Origin: Bremia lactucae
Taxonomy: Eukaryota > Oomycota > Peronosporomycetes > Peronosporales > Peronosporaceae
DNA: 10,602 bases
NCBI RefSeq assembly: GCF_004359215.1
Contig: NC_090621.1
Coordinates: 3,552,178 to 3,562,779 of the forward strand
Direction of reading: 5' to 3'
In this document: one piece after another, positions 1 to 7,021 of the stretch
How the letters are laid out: every line of letters begins with the position of its first letter
Numbering within the stretch: the stretch's first letter is position 1
Position numbers and translations under genes: made by a program
Notes under the pieces: model-generated
Told to the model about the DNA's origin: nothing
The model's database searches: none
What the model saw: the letters and a program-made list of their open reading frames with translations, nothing else

Positions 1-486
1 GTTACGCGAGGTATCTATAAAGATACGCTCGCAATACATATTAAATGATATCTATAGAGATAACATTTTAATTGGTAAAAATAGGTATTTGTATTTAATT
101 CTATTAAATATAAATCAGTCTGAAAACTACTTCCTACTTGGTAAGTGCGCACGAGGAGACGAATTACCGCTCCCGTGATGACACTTAACCAGAGTTCTTA
201 GTGTGTTGGGTGAGGTCGCTAACGCGCCCACCACAACTGCCTCACTGCACGCAAGAGAAGCAGGTTTAACCGCTTCCTCGCTGTGCTAGGGTGTGTGCCT
301 AAGTAGTACGTGGCCGCATTACGACGTGCCCGCCTACAGATATAGAGGCCTATATTTACCAATGACTATGCTTTTTGAATGTTGCTATGTGAAGTAATAT
401 TCTCAAAATATTCTCTACCTTTTAGATAATAAATTTATGAACAACCTTAAGTATTAATTTATATGTAACGATACACCCCGTTACAC
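1..486 (+). mobile_element. Nearly complete LTR (copy A1), solo or 3' LTR of a Gypsy-type element
   Basis: The segment ends with a 22-bp block (465-486) starting TGTAACGAT and ending CCCCGTTACA, as do two other copies in the window (7421-7442 and 9484-9505). The first bases (GTTAC) look like the last bases of the matching 5' terminal block, so probably only about 16 bp lie outside the window. Positions 83-300 align with 8784-9000 of copy A3 (shared TAAATCAGTCTGAAAACTA, AAGTGCGCA, ATTACCGCT and ACCGCTTCCTC blocks), and 331-486 align with the 3' ends of A2 and A3. Compared with A3 it lacks about 330 bp between the CTAAGTAGTACGTG motif and the GATATAGAGGCC promoter region, including the GACTCTCTT and TTTAAAGAGGGTTAAAAG blocks. 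No Gypsy coding sequence is attached inside the window, so solo and 3' LTR cannot be told apart. Confidence 0.75.
336..359 (+). promoter_or_regulatory. Decayed LTR core promoter (near-palindrome, TATA box lost)
   Basis: This corresponds to the near-palindrome at 7292-7315 and 9356-9379 in the other LTR copies. The TATAAAGG there reads TATAGAGG here and the right arm has ATATTTAC instead of ATATCTAC, so both the TATA box and the symmetry are damaged. Confidence 0.4.
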
Positions 487-815
487 CACAAGTCACGCTA
501 TTCGAGCACCATCTAAATTTTGAGCTTTCAAGCGTGGAAGTTGTTTCTATCGATTTTTTGATTGCTAAGAGATTTCATGGAGGCCGAGTTGAACGAGCTT
601 TGGCTCATAACCTGAAGCAAAGAGCACTTGGGTAGTAGGATGCAAATTGCAAAGTAAACATATTTGGTCAATCATTACCTAGGAAGCTTCTTGAAGCATC
701 TTGGCTGAACGAGACGTAATCTTAACATCAAATAACACTTCAAATGTTATGCCTATAAGTTTTAAATCAAAATGAAGATTTCAATGTATATCTTGAATTC
801 AAAATTAATTTTACG
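487..815. other. Intergenic spacer, 3' flank of the ITFG2-like gene
   Basis: AT-rich DNA between the LTR end and the stop codon of the minus-strand gene. I see no reading frame of interest, no splice-like exon chain and no RNA gene. The part nearest 815 is presumably the 3' UTR of the minus-strand gene; no clean AATAAA was found on that strand. Confidence 0.5.
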
Positions 816-2631
816 TTAATTTTTAATCTCGATTGCTACCATCGACTTAATTAGCTCATAAACAGTCGGTATTTTATATTTTGCGGGCTCTTTAAATTCT
901 GGAAAGGTATCGTGAAGCTTCTTCCAAAGTAGTTTGCGTTTCTCGGGGGTGTCCATGTGAGCAAATACAGCACTTTCCTTCACTTTGTCCGCCTGTCAGA
1001 AGACGATCGCAGAGTTGCCAATGTTTATAAAAACAATTAAAATCAATCAAGATCAGAAGTACCAGATCTGCGTCTTCGAGTCCTCGCATCAATGTTTCTT
1101 GCACGTTGCGGTAAATGAAAATAATGCCAGACGTGCTTATCCCAATAATCGTGGGATCAACGCGAGCAGTCGAATCCTGGAAATTTACTGACGATGTATT
1201 ATTGTTTGTTGTTTTAGGTTTGCTAGTATAAATCAAACACAAGCTTACCACAAATAATTGAACAACTGGGCAATAGCATGCGAAAGTGCACCAGTCGTCG
1301 TTCGCTTTGAATTGCATACACTTGACCACTCCAAGTGCACACGACAATCTTTACGTAAAGCATTAATAGTAACCCAAGCAAAAGTTCAAGCCATTTTAGT
1401 CCGTACCGCATCCTGACGACCTCCACCACGTGCTGTCATCTCAAGTTTGCCAGCATTAACAATCGCCTCAGGCACCTTCAAAAAGGATGCCAAGGAGTTT
1501 CAACCCGTTTAGCATTATATTGCTGGTACCATTTCAATCCATTTCATACCTGAAAATCCCACTGCTTTTGTCCAGAAGACGAAAATAACGAAACAAGGCC
1601 ATTGATCGATACGAGCGCAGTCAATCCTTTGACCATTTCCAGCTCAATCCCACCCACGACAAATGTAATGCCGCTGCTGTCAAACTGCGGACCATTCCAA
1701 CGCGACGTAGTGCGAGTGTCATCGGAATGAATCTTATCAATTTGAAAGATGTCACCAGAAAAGCATCGAGCTAAAAGTCGAGCTGGGGCATCTATGGCAG
1801 CGGGAAGCGCAATCAAGGACTCGATCTCAACACTTATTTCTACTTTTGCGACCTGAGAGTACTCAAGCTAGACAGCATTGGTGAGTACTACATACTGAGC
1901 ATAATAGAAGTTATACATGAACCTCATCGCGGTCGGTATGATTCGGATTAAGCCTGTAGAAAAGCACACGCCCATCACGTGTTGCAATGATGAGCTCATT
2001 GTTCGAGTGCATCATGTCACATATATTTAGTGCAACATTCTTTTAAGTAACAGAAACAAGTATACATCACTTAGTATACGCCCAGCAAACTAAATAAAAC
2101 ATCATTTGTGTCTCACAAACTCGGAACGTAGTGGCAACCCTTCAGCGCCGTCTACAACGCTAAACACGAAGCACTTTGCCTCTGCTATCGCTACTATTAT
2201 TCGACAATGCTCCTTGGTCTGCAAATAGAATTATTGACGACTTATGAAGAGTCACGACATCAAGAAAAAAAATTACGTCTTTAACGACGCCAAAGTCGAG
2301 GCAAATGGACGTCACGGATCCATTCACCTCGCAGACCCTCCACTGCGTCAAGTAATCTTCCTCAATCTAAAGTAGCCACAGTCGTCTAGTGCATTAATAC
2401 ATTTGACGGAATCGTGAATTTTGCGCACTTTGAAAATTGTAACTTTGCCCGTGAGTGAGCCAAACACCAGCTCTGACGCTCCGTCGCCATCCACGTCGCC
2501 TACTGCGAACGCATTTGCCATGACTTTACCATCCAGTTGCGCTGTATACGTCGGTGTAAGCTCTAGCTACAGAAACGCCATGTTAGCTCCGGCGAACCGA
2601 TTTGAAATATTCCGCATACTTGTCCGTGCAT
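816..2631 (-). CDS. ITFG2-like FG-GAP beta-propeller protein (KICSTOR subunit homologue), 10 exons
   Basis: Spliced model, minus strand: 2631-2620, 2566-2429, 2342-2277, 2218-2117, 2039-1917, 1852-1550, 1475-1407, 1348-1249, 1187-1063, 992-816. All nine introns (53, 86, 58, 77, 64, 74, 58, 61, 70 nt) are GT-AG, and the joined frame runs from ATG to TAA for 404 codons. Exon 2 (residues 5-50) holds a classic FG-GAP repeat: GDVDGDG at 27-33, then ELVFGS and GKVTIF. Exon 5 has NELIIATRDGRVLFYRL; exon 6 has LTALVSINGLVSLF; exon 8 has IVVCTWSGQVYAI; exon 9 has IIGISTSGIIFIYRNVQ. These match the order and spacing of the propeller blades in animal ITFG2, which is of similar length (about 450 residues). 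In animals ITFG2, with KPTN, KICS2 and SZT2, anchors GATOR1 on lysosomes so that TORC1 responds to nutrients; that role here is inference. Exon 2 could instead end at 2408, adding seven residues (intron 65 nt). KPTN, a related propeller, is the main alternative. Confidence 0.75.
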
Positions 2632-3140
2632 AGATCACCTCCTCTGTGACAAAAGGCACAATCGGCAATTTAGAATATATTTAACAATCAGTCAAATTTA
2701 ATATTTTTACAGATGCGTTCCGCAAATCCTTGAAATTCATACTAGAAATCAAATATGTTCAAATAGTACAAAAATCGCTATTCATCAATTATTTTAGCTT
2801 TATTATGCAGCCGCTTACCGCATATTTGAGACGTCTGCATGAGCTCATAAATGTATACCGCCGCAGCGTTGTATTCTGAGATTAAACGAGCCACCGAATA
2901 GCATAGCCATATAAAGCATACATCCAACGGCTCTCTCTACCTATAATCTGGCCTAGACTCGCATTGGCCGTAAGTTAAAACCCTCCAGGAAGGCTCAACT
3001 ATTGCCGAAATTTCGTGCCACATACCCGAGCGTCCAAGAAGACCTGCTAAAGGAAAGAAGCAGAGGACTTCCGCGAAAGCGGACGGCGCAAGGAGCACAA
3101 ATACAACTGCTTCGAGTGACTGCAGTCATTCTTTGTAGTA
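2632..3140. promoter_or_regulatory. Divergent intergenic region shared by the ITFG2-like and LRR genes
   Basis: The two host genes point away from each other across 509 bp, so this stretch must carry both promoters. The part from 2640 to 2810 is AT-rich. On the minus strand an in-frame TGA lies two codons before the chosen ATG at 2631, which supports that start. On the plus strand an in-frame TGA at 3117-3119 limits the LRR gene start to 3141. Short open frames at 2995-3228 (minus) and 3002-3193 (plus) lack ATG starts and I see no family resemblance in them. Confidence 0.5.
3126..3132 (+). promoter_or_regulatory. Possible oomycete initiator element (TCATTCT)
   Basis: TCATTCT lies 15 bp before the ATG at 3141 and fits the oomycete initiator core (TCAYTYY), which marks the transcription start in this group, where 5' leaders are short. 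The neighbouring CAWTTT flanking element is not seen, so this is only a candidate. Confidence 0.35.
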
Positions 3141-4769
3141 ATGACCGATATTGCCGCGTTACTTGTGCCACCGCAAGACATTCACCCCAATAACGCCGTG
3201 TTCGCCACGCAGAGCCTGCCGCGCCCACTTACATGGCAACGACGCGAACACATGATGCATCGCCGTACGATCCTCACGCGCATTGGTCAGCTGCTAGTAC
3301 GGAAGACGCATCGGGTGCTTAGTGAGCCGAATTGTGCCACATCAACTGGAGGCGTGGACGTTCACAAGACGTGGATAGTAGCCCGCAAACTCGAAGTCTT
3401 GATGTTTCTCCAATCGGCGTCGTTGCTTGAGTATATCAATATGGACAGTCTCACACGCCGCGTCCAAGCTTTAACGGCTCGTATTGTGAATAAAAAGATT
3501 CGCCGGGCAACGACTATTAGTTCGCCAGCTAGTGCAACCACAGAAGGACCGCTCAATACGAACCACGTGGTTGCATCAGCGTGCTGTGCGCCATCATTGT
3601 CGCCTGTAAGGCACCGCGCTCCTCCGAATTGGCATAAGCGCAGTATTGTTTATGGCGTTGACAGTGGGAAGGTATCAAAACGTCATCGTGTTTTGTCGCT
3701 ACCAAACGACGAGCTCTGGTTGAAAAACATCGAGTTTCAAGCATTGGGATCGCTTTTATTTTGTGGATACGAAGAATTGAATCGGATTATCTGGAGCTTT
3801 GTGGACGGAGTGCAAATTATGCGCTTACGTAGTGTCTGTCGCTCAGCAAAAGTCTTGACGCCGCTGTTTGTAACGTCGCTTCAATTGAGCTGTAATGCCG
3901 TTCAACAGGCCCTTGCCACGCGCATCGATGGAAATGCATGTATTTTACGTGAATGTATCCATCTCCGTCACTTGGAAATTGTATCGTTAGCAGCTGGCAT
4001 GACGTTTGGAAAGCTCTCGATGCGTGCAACGAATTGTCCGCAGCGATTTGTTGTGACACATGATGATCATGAGCAGATTGTGTTGTCGCTTGCGGAACAG
4101 ATGCGTTTAAATACATTTGTGGGTCTCTCGCGGTTGAGTCACACGTGTTTATTTACGAATGAAGAGGCGAATGGCGAAGCGGATGTGTTGCTAAATACGT
4201 TGATGCTTGGGTGCTGTCCAAATATTGAAGAGTTGTGTCTCCCTGGAAACAGTTTTGGCGACTACGGAGCCACGAAAGTGGCTGAATTGCTGTGGTCCCA
4301 AGTCTGTCCAAAGCTGACGAGATTGGATCTACGTCGCAATTTTATTGGCGAAGATGGCATACGGATTTTGTGCCATGCTCTCGCAGATGGGTGTGCGCCA
4401 AATCTCGCCGAGCTTTGTCTTGGTGGCAATACAATAACCGACTCGAGTTTTCACCACATTTTGTTCGCGATGGAGAGCCGACAAATGCGTTGTTTGCGTT
4501 TCTTGGGTGTTGAAATGAATTACTTGACGGCAAAGAGCATGGAAATGCTAGGACGTACAGTTGGTAAATTAGTGTGTCCTGCTCTGACGCAGATTTCGTA
4601 TAGTGACAATAGTGTGGATAATGACGCTGCGAAGAGGCTTCTCACGACGGCCATATATCGAGAACGTGTGTTGCGTGCGTCGAAGGAATCTAATTTTATT
4701 TGTGATAGTATTACTAGTGAAGACGAAAGCTCAAGTAATGAGCCCCTTTTAAGTGACGAAGGTGTTTGA
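3141..4769 (+). CDS. KIX / F-box-like / leucine-rich-repeat protein
   Basis: A single 542-codon exon. Residues about 38-118 resemble a KIX domain: an amphipathic helix HRRTILTRIGQLLVRKT (40-56), then ARKLE (81-85), a short helix through LLEYINMD, and a final helix TRRVQALTARIV (105-116), in the three-helix order that KIX folds use to bind transcription activators. Residues about 210-245 (EELNRIIWSFVDG, MRLRSVCRSAKVL) look like an F-box. Residues 360-505 contain about five ribonuclease-inhibitor-type LRRs of 28-30 residues, most with a CPxLxxLxLxxN-like core (for example CPKLTRLDLRRNFIGEDG, 389-406). The tail from about 522 is acidic and serine-rich. There is no signal peptide or membrane segment, so it is probably intracellular and nuclear or cytosolic. 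An F-box with LRRs suggests a substrate receptor for SCF ubiquitin ligase; the KIX part suggests a transcriptional link. Both are inference from architecture. It is transcribed away from the ITFG2-like gene. The KIX and F-box calls are by eye. Confidence 0.85.
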   Translation: MTDIAALLVPPQDIHPNNAVFATQSLPRPLTWQRREHMMHRRTILTRIGQLLVRKTHRVLSEPNCATSTGGVDVHKTWIVARKLEVLMFLQSASLLEYINMDSLTRRVQALTARIVNKKIRRATTISSPASATTEGPLNTNHVVASACCAPSLSPVRHRAPPNWHKRSIVYGVDSGKVSKRHRVLSLPNDELWLKNIEFQALGSLLFCGYEELNRIIWSFVDGVQIMRLRSVCRSAKVLTPLFVTSLQLSCNAVQQALATRIDGNACILRECIHLRHLEIVSLAAGMTFGKLSMRATNCPQRFVVTHDDHEQIVLSLAEQMRLNTFVGLSRLSHTCLFTNEEANGEADVLLNTLMLGCCPNIEELCLPGNSFGDYGATKVAELLWSQVCPKLTRLDLRRNFIGEDGIRILCHALADGCAPNLAELCLGGNTITDSSFHHILFAMESRQMRCLRFLGVEMNYLTAKSMEMLGRTVGKLVCPALTQISYSDNSVDNDAAKRLLTTAIYRERVLRASKESNFICDSITSEDESSSNEPLLSDEGV

Positions 4770-5044
4770 TGAGTGTTTTAAGGAAGAGTTAAGTTAAGAT
4801 ACAAGACGACAAGTGTTGATTATAATGTTAAGCATTGTGATTTCTTACAATCATTGAGTCGCACGAGGTGTCTTGATTCTGTAGATCAAAACACTCAAAA
4901 GATTATAAAACAGTGTGTTGTTTAAAATTATCAAAAATTGACGTTTAAACTATTAACAAAATGTCTAAGAAAAGGATTATTTTTAGTATTTCTTAATTTA
5001 AAAAGAATTTTAACTGAACTTATTTTCTTTGGTCTGTGGATAGT
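4770..5044. other. Intergenic spacer, 3' flank of the LRR gene
   Basis: AT-rich sequence after the TGA of the LRR gene, grading into retroelement remains near 5045. I find no gene, no RNA gene and no clear terminator. Short open frames on both strands at 4931-5159 are low-complexity and unconvincing. Confidence 0.5.
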
Positions 5045-5070
5045 TGGAAGCATAGGGTGCGTGAAACAGA

Positions 5071-5136
5071 GCACTGCCAACTTGTACTGCTTCAGTACAA
5101 GTCCACTACGCACTGCTTCAGTGCGAGTGGTGCCTC
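5071..5136 (-). repeat. Tandem double hairpin, copy i
   Basis: Two adjacent inverted repeats: 5081-5089 pairs with 5093-5101 (CTTGTACTG/CAGTACAAG, 3-nt loop CTT), and 5103-5115 pairs with 5119-5130 (12 bp with one bulged A, again a CTT loop). Related copies lie at 6346-6365 (half only), 7022-7090 and 8058-8128. Confidence 0.8.
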
Positions 5137-5427
5137 ACGTCACCTCACGTACAGTTTAACATTACCTATTTGAAGAGCTTTCTCCTCAAGTGCGTGGGGG
5201 CTTATTTCCTCAACGTCTTCCGACTGTGATTGCGCTATCACTATCGGGTCTTCTACGGTCGACTCTCTACTTGACCTAGGATCATCGAGTTGTCCCTTTT
5301 AAACAACCGGTATATTCCTTGAATGTCGCCCGCAAGGCGTACATTCGTGTCTCAATCCACTCGTCTTATTCGAGTGGTGGACCTCCGGCGCTGCCTGTGC
5401 ATTCGCACAACCGCCACCAGCTATATC

Positions 5428-5454
5428 CACAGTGTGATGAGGCATCATACTGTG
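5428..5454. repeat. Inverted repeat, 12-bp arms, one mismatch
   Basis: CACAGTGTGATG at 5428-5439 and CATCATACTGTG at 5443-5454 are reverse complements except for one transition, with a 3-nt spacer (AGG). It lies inside the retroelement linker. Confidence 0.75.
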
Positions 5455-5547
5455 ACATTGTGCAGTTTTACTAACGACCGTGCCACAAGTGAGGCCATCG
5501 AACTCTCTCGTAGTACATTCACACGCTTTTGACGCTTCAAGACGTTC

Positions 5548-5565
5548 ATCAGATGGCCATCTGAT
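5548..5565. repeat. Perfect 18-bp palindrome
   Basis: ATCAGATGGCCATCTGAT reads identically on both strands. It lies in the decayed linker of the minus-strand Gypsy element. Confidence 0.85.
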
Positions 5566-5721
5566 ACAAAAGCGGCAAGTATCTTTGTGGATTGATGCTG
5601 ATTCATGGCTCATACCTTCTGAGCCAAGGTAAATCTAGGATGACATCAAATTTGACATACAAATCCAGTACGATGAAATCATAATCGTACGGTAGATATT
5701 TTAGCGTGTGCTGAAATATCA

Positions 5722-5907
5722 CTACGCGTTTATTACTGTTTTCGATGCGCCTGTCGCTAGACGCAACGTCATCGTCGTTGGAAGGATGTCGCGCTCAACA
5801 TATTTGAGCCTACGACCTTCTAGCGACTGGCGACAAATAAGGTTATTCGACACTTCACAGTCCACTAGGCCGTTATGTGACAAATCATTTGTCACTTTAA
5901 ACTTCAA
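5722..5907 (-). pseudogene. Retroviral-type aspartic protease fragment of the Gypsy element
   Basis: The minus-strand frame starts VTNDLSHNGLVDCEVSNN and continues through CRQSLEGRRLKYVERDI to MTLRLATGASKTV. A VTNDLxxNGLVDCGASNN-like start followed by an RLATG strand is what I expect of oomycete Gypsy proteases, where D-(S/T/C)-G is the catalytic triad motif. Here the triad reads D-C-E, with Glu in place of the invariant Gly, so the enzyme should be dead. The flap and second half (5640-5720) are disrupted by stops in every frame. It follows the zinc knuckle of Gag with a frame change within 5897-5930, where an inverted repeat (5908-5930) also sits. Confidence 0.65.
5753..5827. repeat. Nested inverted repeats with a wide outer arm pair
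   Basis: GTCGCTAGA (5753-5761) is the exact reverse complement of TCTAGCGAC (5819-5827), 57 bp apart. Between them lies a second perfect pair, GCTCAA (5793-5798) and TTGAGC (5804-5809). Confidence 0.7.
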
Positions 5908-5930
5908 GGTGATGAGGGTACCTCATCACC
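5877..5930. repeat. Two adjacent inverted repeats at the Gag-protease boundary
   Basis: GTGACAAAT (5877-5885) and ATTTGTCAC (5887-5895) form a perfect 9-bp pair with a 1-nt spacer. GGTGATGAG (5908-5916) and CTCATCACC (5922-5930) form a second perfect 9-bp pair with a 5-nt spacer. Confidence 0.8.
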
Positions 5931-6262
5931 AGGTGCAGAGACTCACTACACTCATGAGCGTAGTGATCTAACTTTTGACAGCGTTTGCATCTCTGCAATC
6001 GTTTCTTGTTCGAAAAGCGAGAAATCTCGCTTTCGACAGAAGAGAGGTCCATAGGTATCGGAACACCAAGCTCGTGTCGTCTTGGAGGACGATACGATGA
6101 CGAACTAGCTTGAGTCTGTCCCAAGCTAAAGTCCTTCTGTTCCGCAACGGATATTGCTTCTTCAAGCGTATCAAGTTCCTAGCGGGATAGGTGGGTCTCT
6201 GCGGGACCATCCGTATAACCTTGCATGAACACCGTAATCAATGTGTGTTCATGGACTGGGTA
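5897..6262 (-). pseudogene. Gypsy Gag C-terminal part with CCHC zinc knuckle
   Basis: Reading the minus strand from about 6262: PVHEHTLITVFMQGYTDGP, then HLSR and a TAG stop at 6181-6179, then ELDTLEEAISVAEQKDFSL, SYRPPRR, and the zinc knuckle CKRCQKLDHYAHEC (CX2CX4HX4C), ending at a stop at 5897-5899. The knuckle binds nucleic acid during packaging in retroelement Gag proteins, and the preceding segment matches the end of the retrotransposon Gag domain. Only one stop codon interrupts about 360 bp, so this part decayed recently compared with the protease. Its upstream neighbour in the element, the Gag N-terminal half, is separated from it by foreign linker and LTR sequence (6263-6420). Confidence 0.8.
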
Positions 6263-6345
6263 GTTAGTAATTGACCATCCCCTTAAGTGCACCAAATGTA
6301 CTTAACGGGGACTGTGTAACATTAGGGCAACTTAAGCCCGTTACA
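6263..6345 (-). mobile_element. LTR 5'-end fragment of a different Gypsy family
   Basis: On the minus strand the segment begins TGTAACGGGCTTAAGTTGCC at 6345 and continues through TGTTACACAG, GTTAAGTACA and TGGTCAATTAC until it merges with Gag coding sequence near 6262. TGTAACGGG is an LTR start of the kind seen at 7619, but what follows differs, so it is another family. It has no 3' end and appears to be a recombined scrap inside gag. Confidence 0.55.
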
Positions 6346-6420
6346 TTCAGTGCGAGTGGTGCCTCACGTCACCTCACATACAGTTTAACATTAACTATTT
6401 GAGAAATTTCTCCTCAAGTT
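6346..6420 (-). repeat. Displaced copy (ii) of the pol linker
   Basis: This stretch is nearly identical to 5118-5193: both share TTCAGTGCGAGTGGTGCCTC, ACGTCACCTCAC, ACAGTTTAACATTA and TTCTCCTCAAG, with only a few substitutions and a small indel. Both copies carry the same in-frame TGA within GTGAGGTGACGTGAGG on the minus strand. Here it is fused to the Gag N-terminal half on one side and begins exactly at the loop of the hairpin on the other. Confidence 0.8.
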
Positions 6421-6512
6421 TTAAAAGCCTTTAGCATGCCAAATATATACGGTCGCGCAACTAAAGGCTAGTGTGTGTGCCCAAGTATTGGCACGAACTG
6501 CCAAATTTGACT

Positions 6513-6555
6513 GAGCAAATGCGACTTGCATTTGCTCGTCGACGATGTGACGAGC
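6513..6555. repeat. Overlapping inverted repeats in gag
   Basis: GAGCAAATGC (6513-6522) pairs perfectly with GCATTTGCTC (6528-6537) over a 5-nt loop. The end of that arm is reused in a second pair, GCTCGTC (6534-6540) with GACGAGC (6549-6555), so the two structures are mutually exclusive. Confidence 0.8.
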
Positions 6556-6650
6556 CCTTATGGCATCGTCCAACTCGACGAACCATCTTAAGAGGGAGTC
6601 TCTTTTCACCCCCCTATATTTAGAGATGTCTATCTTTAAGGTTCCAAGAC

Positions 6651-6741
6651 GACGCATGTGCGTCATCCCAGGTACAGGGGCTGTACCTGTTGTGACCTCA
6701 GCAGTTCTTACTGTTGAGAGCCTTGCTGATTAAGCAAGGCT
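6651..6741. repeat. Three consecutive inverted repeats in gag
   Basis: GACGCA/TGCGTC (6651-6664), CAGGTACAG/CTGTACCTG with a GGG loop (6669-6689), and AGCCTTGCT/AGCAAGGCT with a 5-nt loop (6719-6741). All arms are perfect. Confidence 0.8.
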
Positions 6742-6869
6742 ACCTTCTCCTTCTCCTTCGCCTCGTCAATTTCATGTTGTTTGAACTTGGCGATTGCTGA
6801 ATGGAGGGTATCTCTGTTCAAACCGGACAGCATGACCACGATGGCATCATTCCCCTCGGTCGAACTCAT

Positions 6870-7021
6870 TCAATCGACCGCACTCCTTTCTATGTCACTT
6901 AGAATGGAGTAGCTATCACGCGAATCGTTATGCGTATTTCCTATATCATCTAACATGTCCATGTTAGATGATAGGACTGGGGTCCTTGGACGGACTACAA
7001 AGAGCTACCAGGTGCAACGGG
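6870..7021 (-). other. Gag 5' leader with a 14-bp perfect inverted repeat
   Basis: Non-coding sequence upstream of the Gag ATG on the minus strand. TATCATCTAACATG (6944-6957) and CATGTTAGATGATA (6960-6973) are exact reverse complements with a 2-nt spacer, the longest perfect inverted repeat in the window. In retroelements this leader is where packaging and dimerisation structures lie, so a hairpin here could be functional in origin; that is inference. Confidence 0.6.

Larger units (their letters stand above)
5045..5640 (-). pseudogene. Decayed Gypsy pol linker between protease and reverse transcriptase
   Basis: On the minus strand one frame is open from 5613 to 5302 and continues past a TAA (5301-5299) through DPRSSREST, VEDPIVIAQSQ and EDVEEISPHALEEKALQ, then meets two TGA codons near 5150 and 5095. 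It lies directly after the protease remnant and before the place where reverse transcriptase would begin, so I call it the low-complexity spacer region of a Ty3/Gypsy polyprotein. No RT motif follows; recognisable sequence fades by about 5045. The 5' part (5613-5720) has shifted frame relative to the protease. The assignment rests on order and style, not on a catalytic motif. Confidence 0.55.
6421..6869 (-). pseudogene. Gypsy Gag N-terminal half
   Basis: The minus-strand ATG at 6869 opens MSSTEGNDAIVVMLSGLN, followed by a lysine/glutamate-rich coiled segment (KQHEIDEAKEKEKVALL) and a TAA at 6710-6708 after 53 codons. The coding signal resumes in another frame with MRRLGTLKIDISKYRGVKRD, LLRWFVELDDAIRARHI and MQVAFAQSNLAVRANTWA. 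That is the conserved core of retrotransposon Gag (a W-x4-E motif and AxSxLxGRAxxW-like helix), the capsid-like domain that builds the element's particle. After TWA it shifts frame again (RPYIFG, then LKAFKT) and ends abruptly at the displaced linker. At least two frameshifts and one stop make it a pseudogene. Confidence 0.8.

Noticed and set aside
892..1347. A 151-codon minus-strand open frame taken as one gene
   Set aside because: It reads through two introns of the spliced ITFG2-like gene; its start has no ATG context in exon order and its last third is out of frame with the true C-terminus.
2340..2631. ITFG2-like gene as a pseudogene because of a TAG before LELTPT and a TGA after LRKIT
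   Set aside because: Both stops lie inside introns with proper GT-AG borders; removing them restores one frame.
2421..2633. Plus-strand open frame of 70 codons
   Set aside because: It is antisense to exons 1 and 2 of the ITFG2-like gene, where the minus strand carries the FG-GAP motif.
2995..3228. Open frames on both strands just before the LRR gene
   Set aside because: They lack ATG starts, resemble no family, and the plus frame differs from that of the LRR gene and runs into it.
4292..4533. Open frames overlapping the LRR repeats in other frames
   Set aside because: Shadows of the LRR coding sequence.
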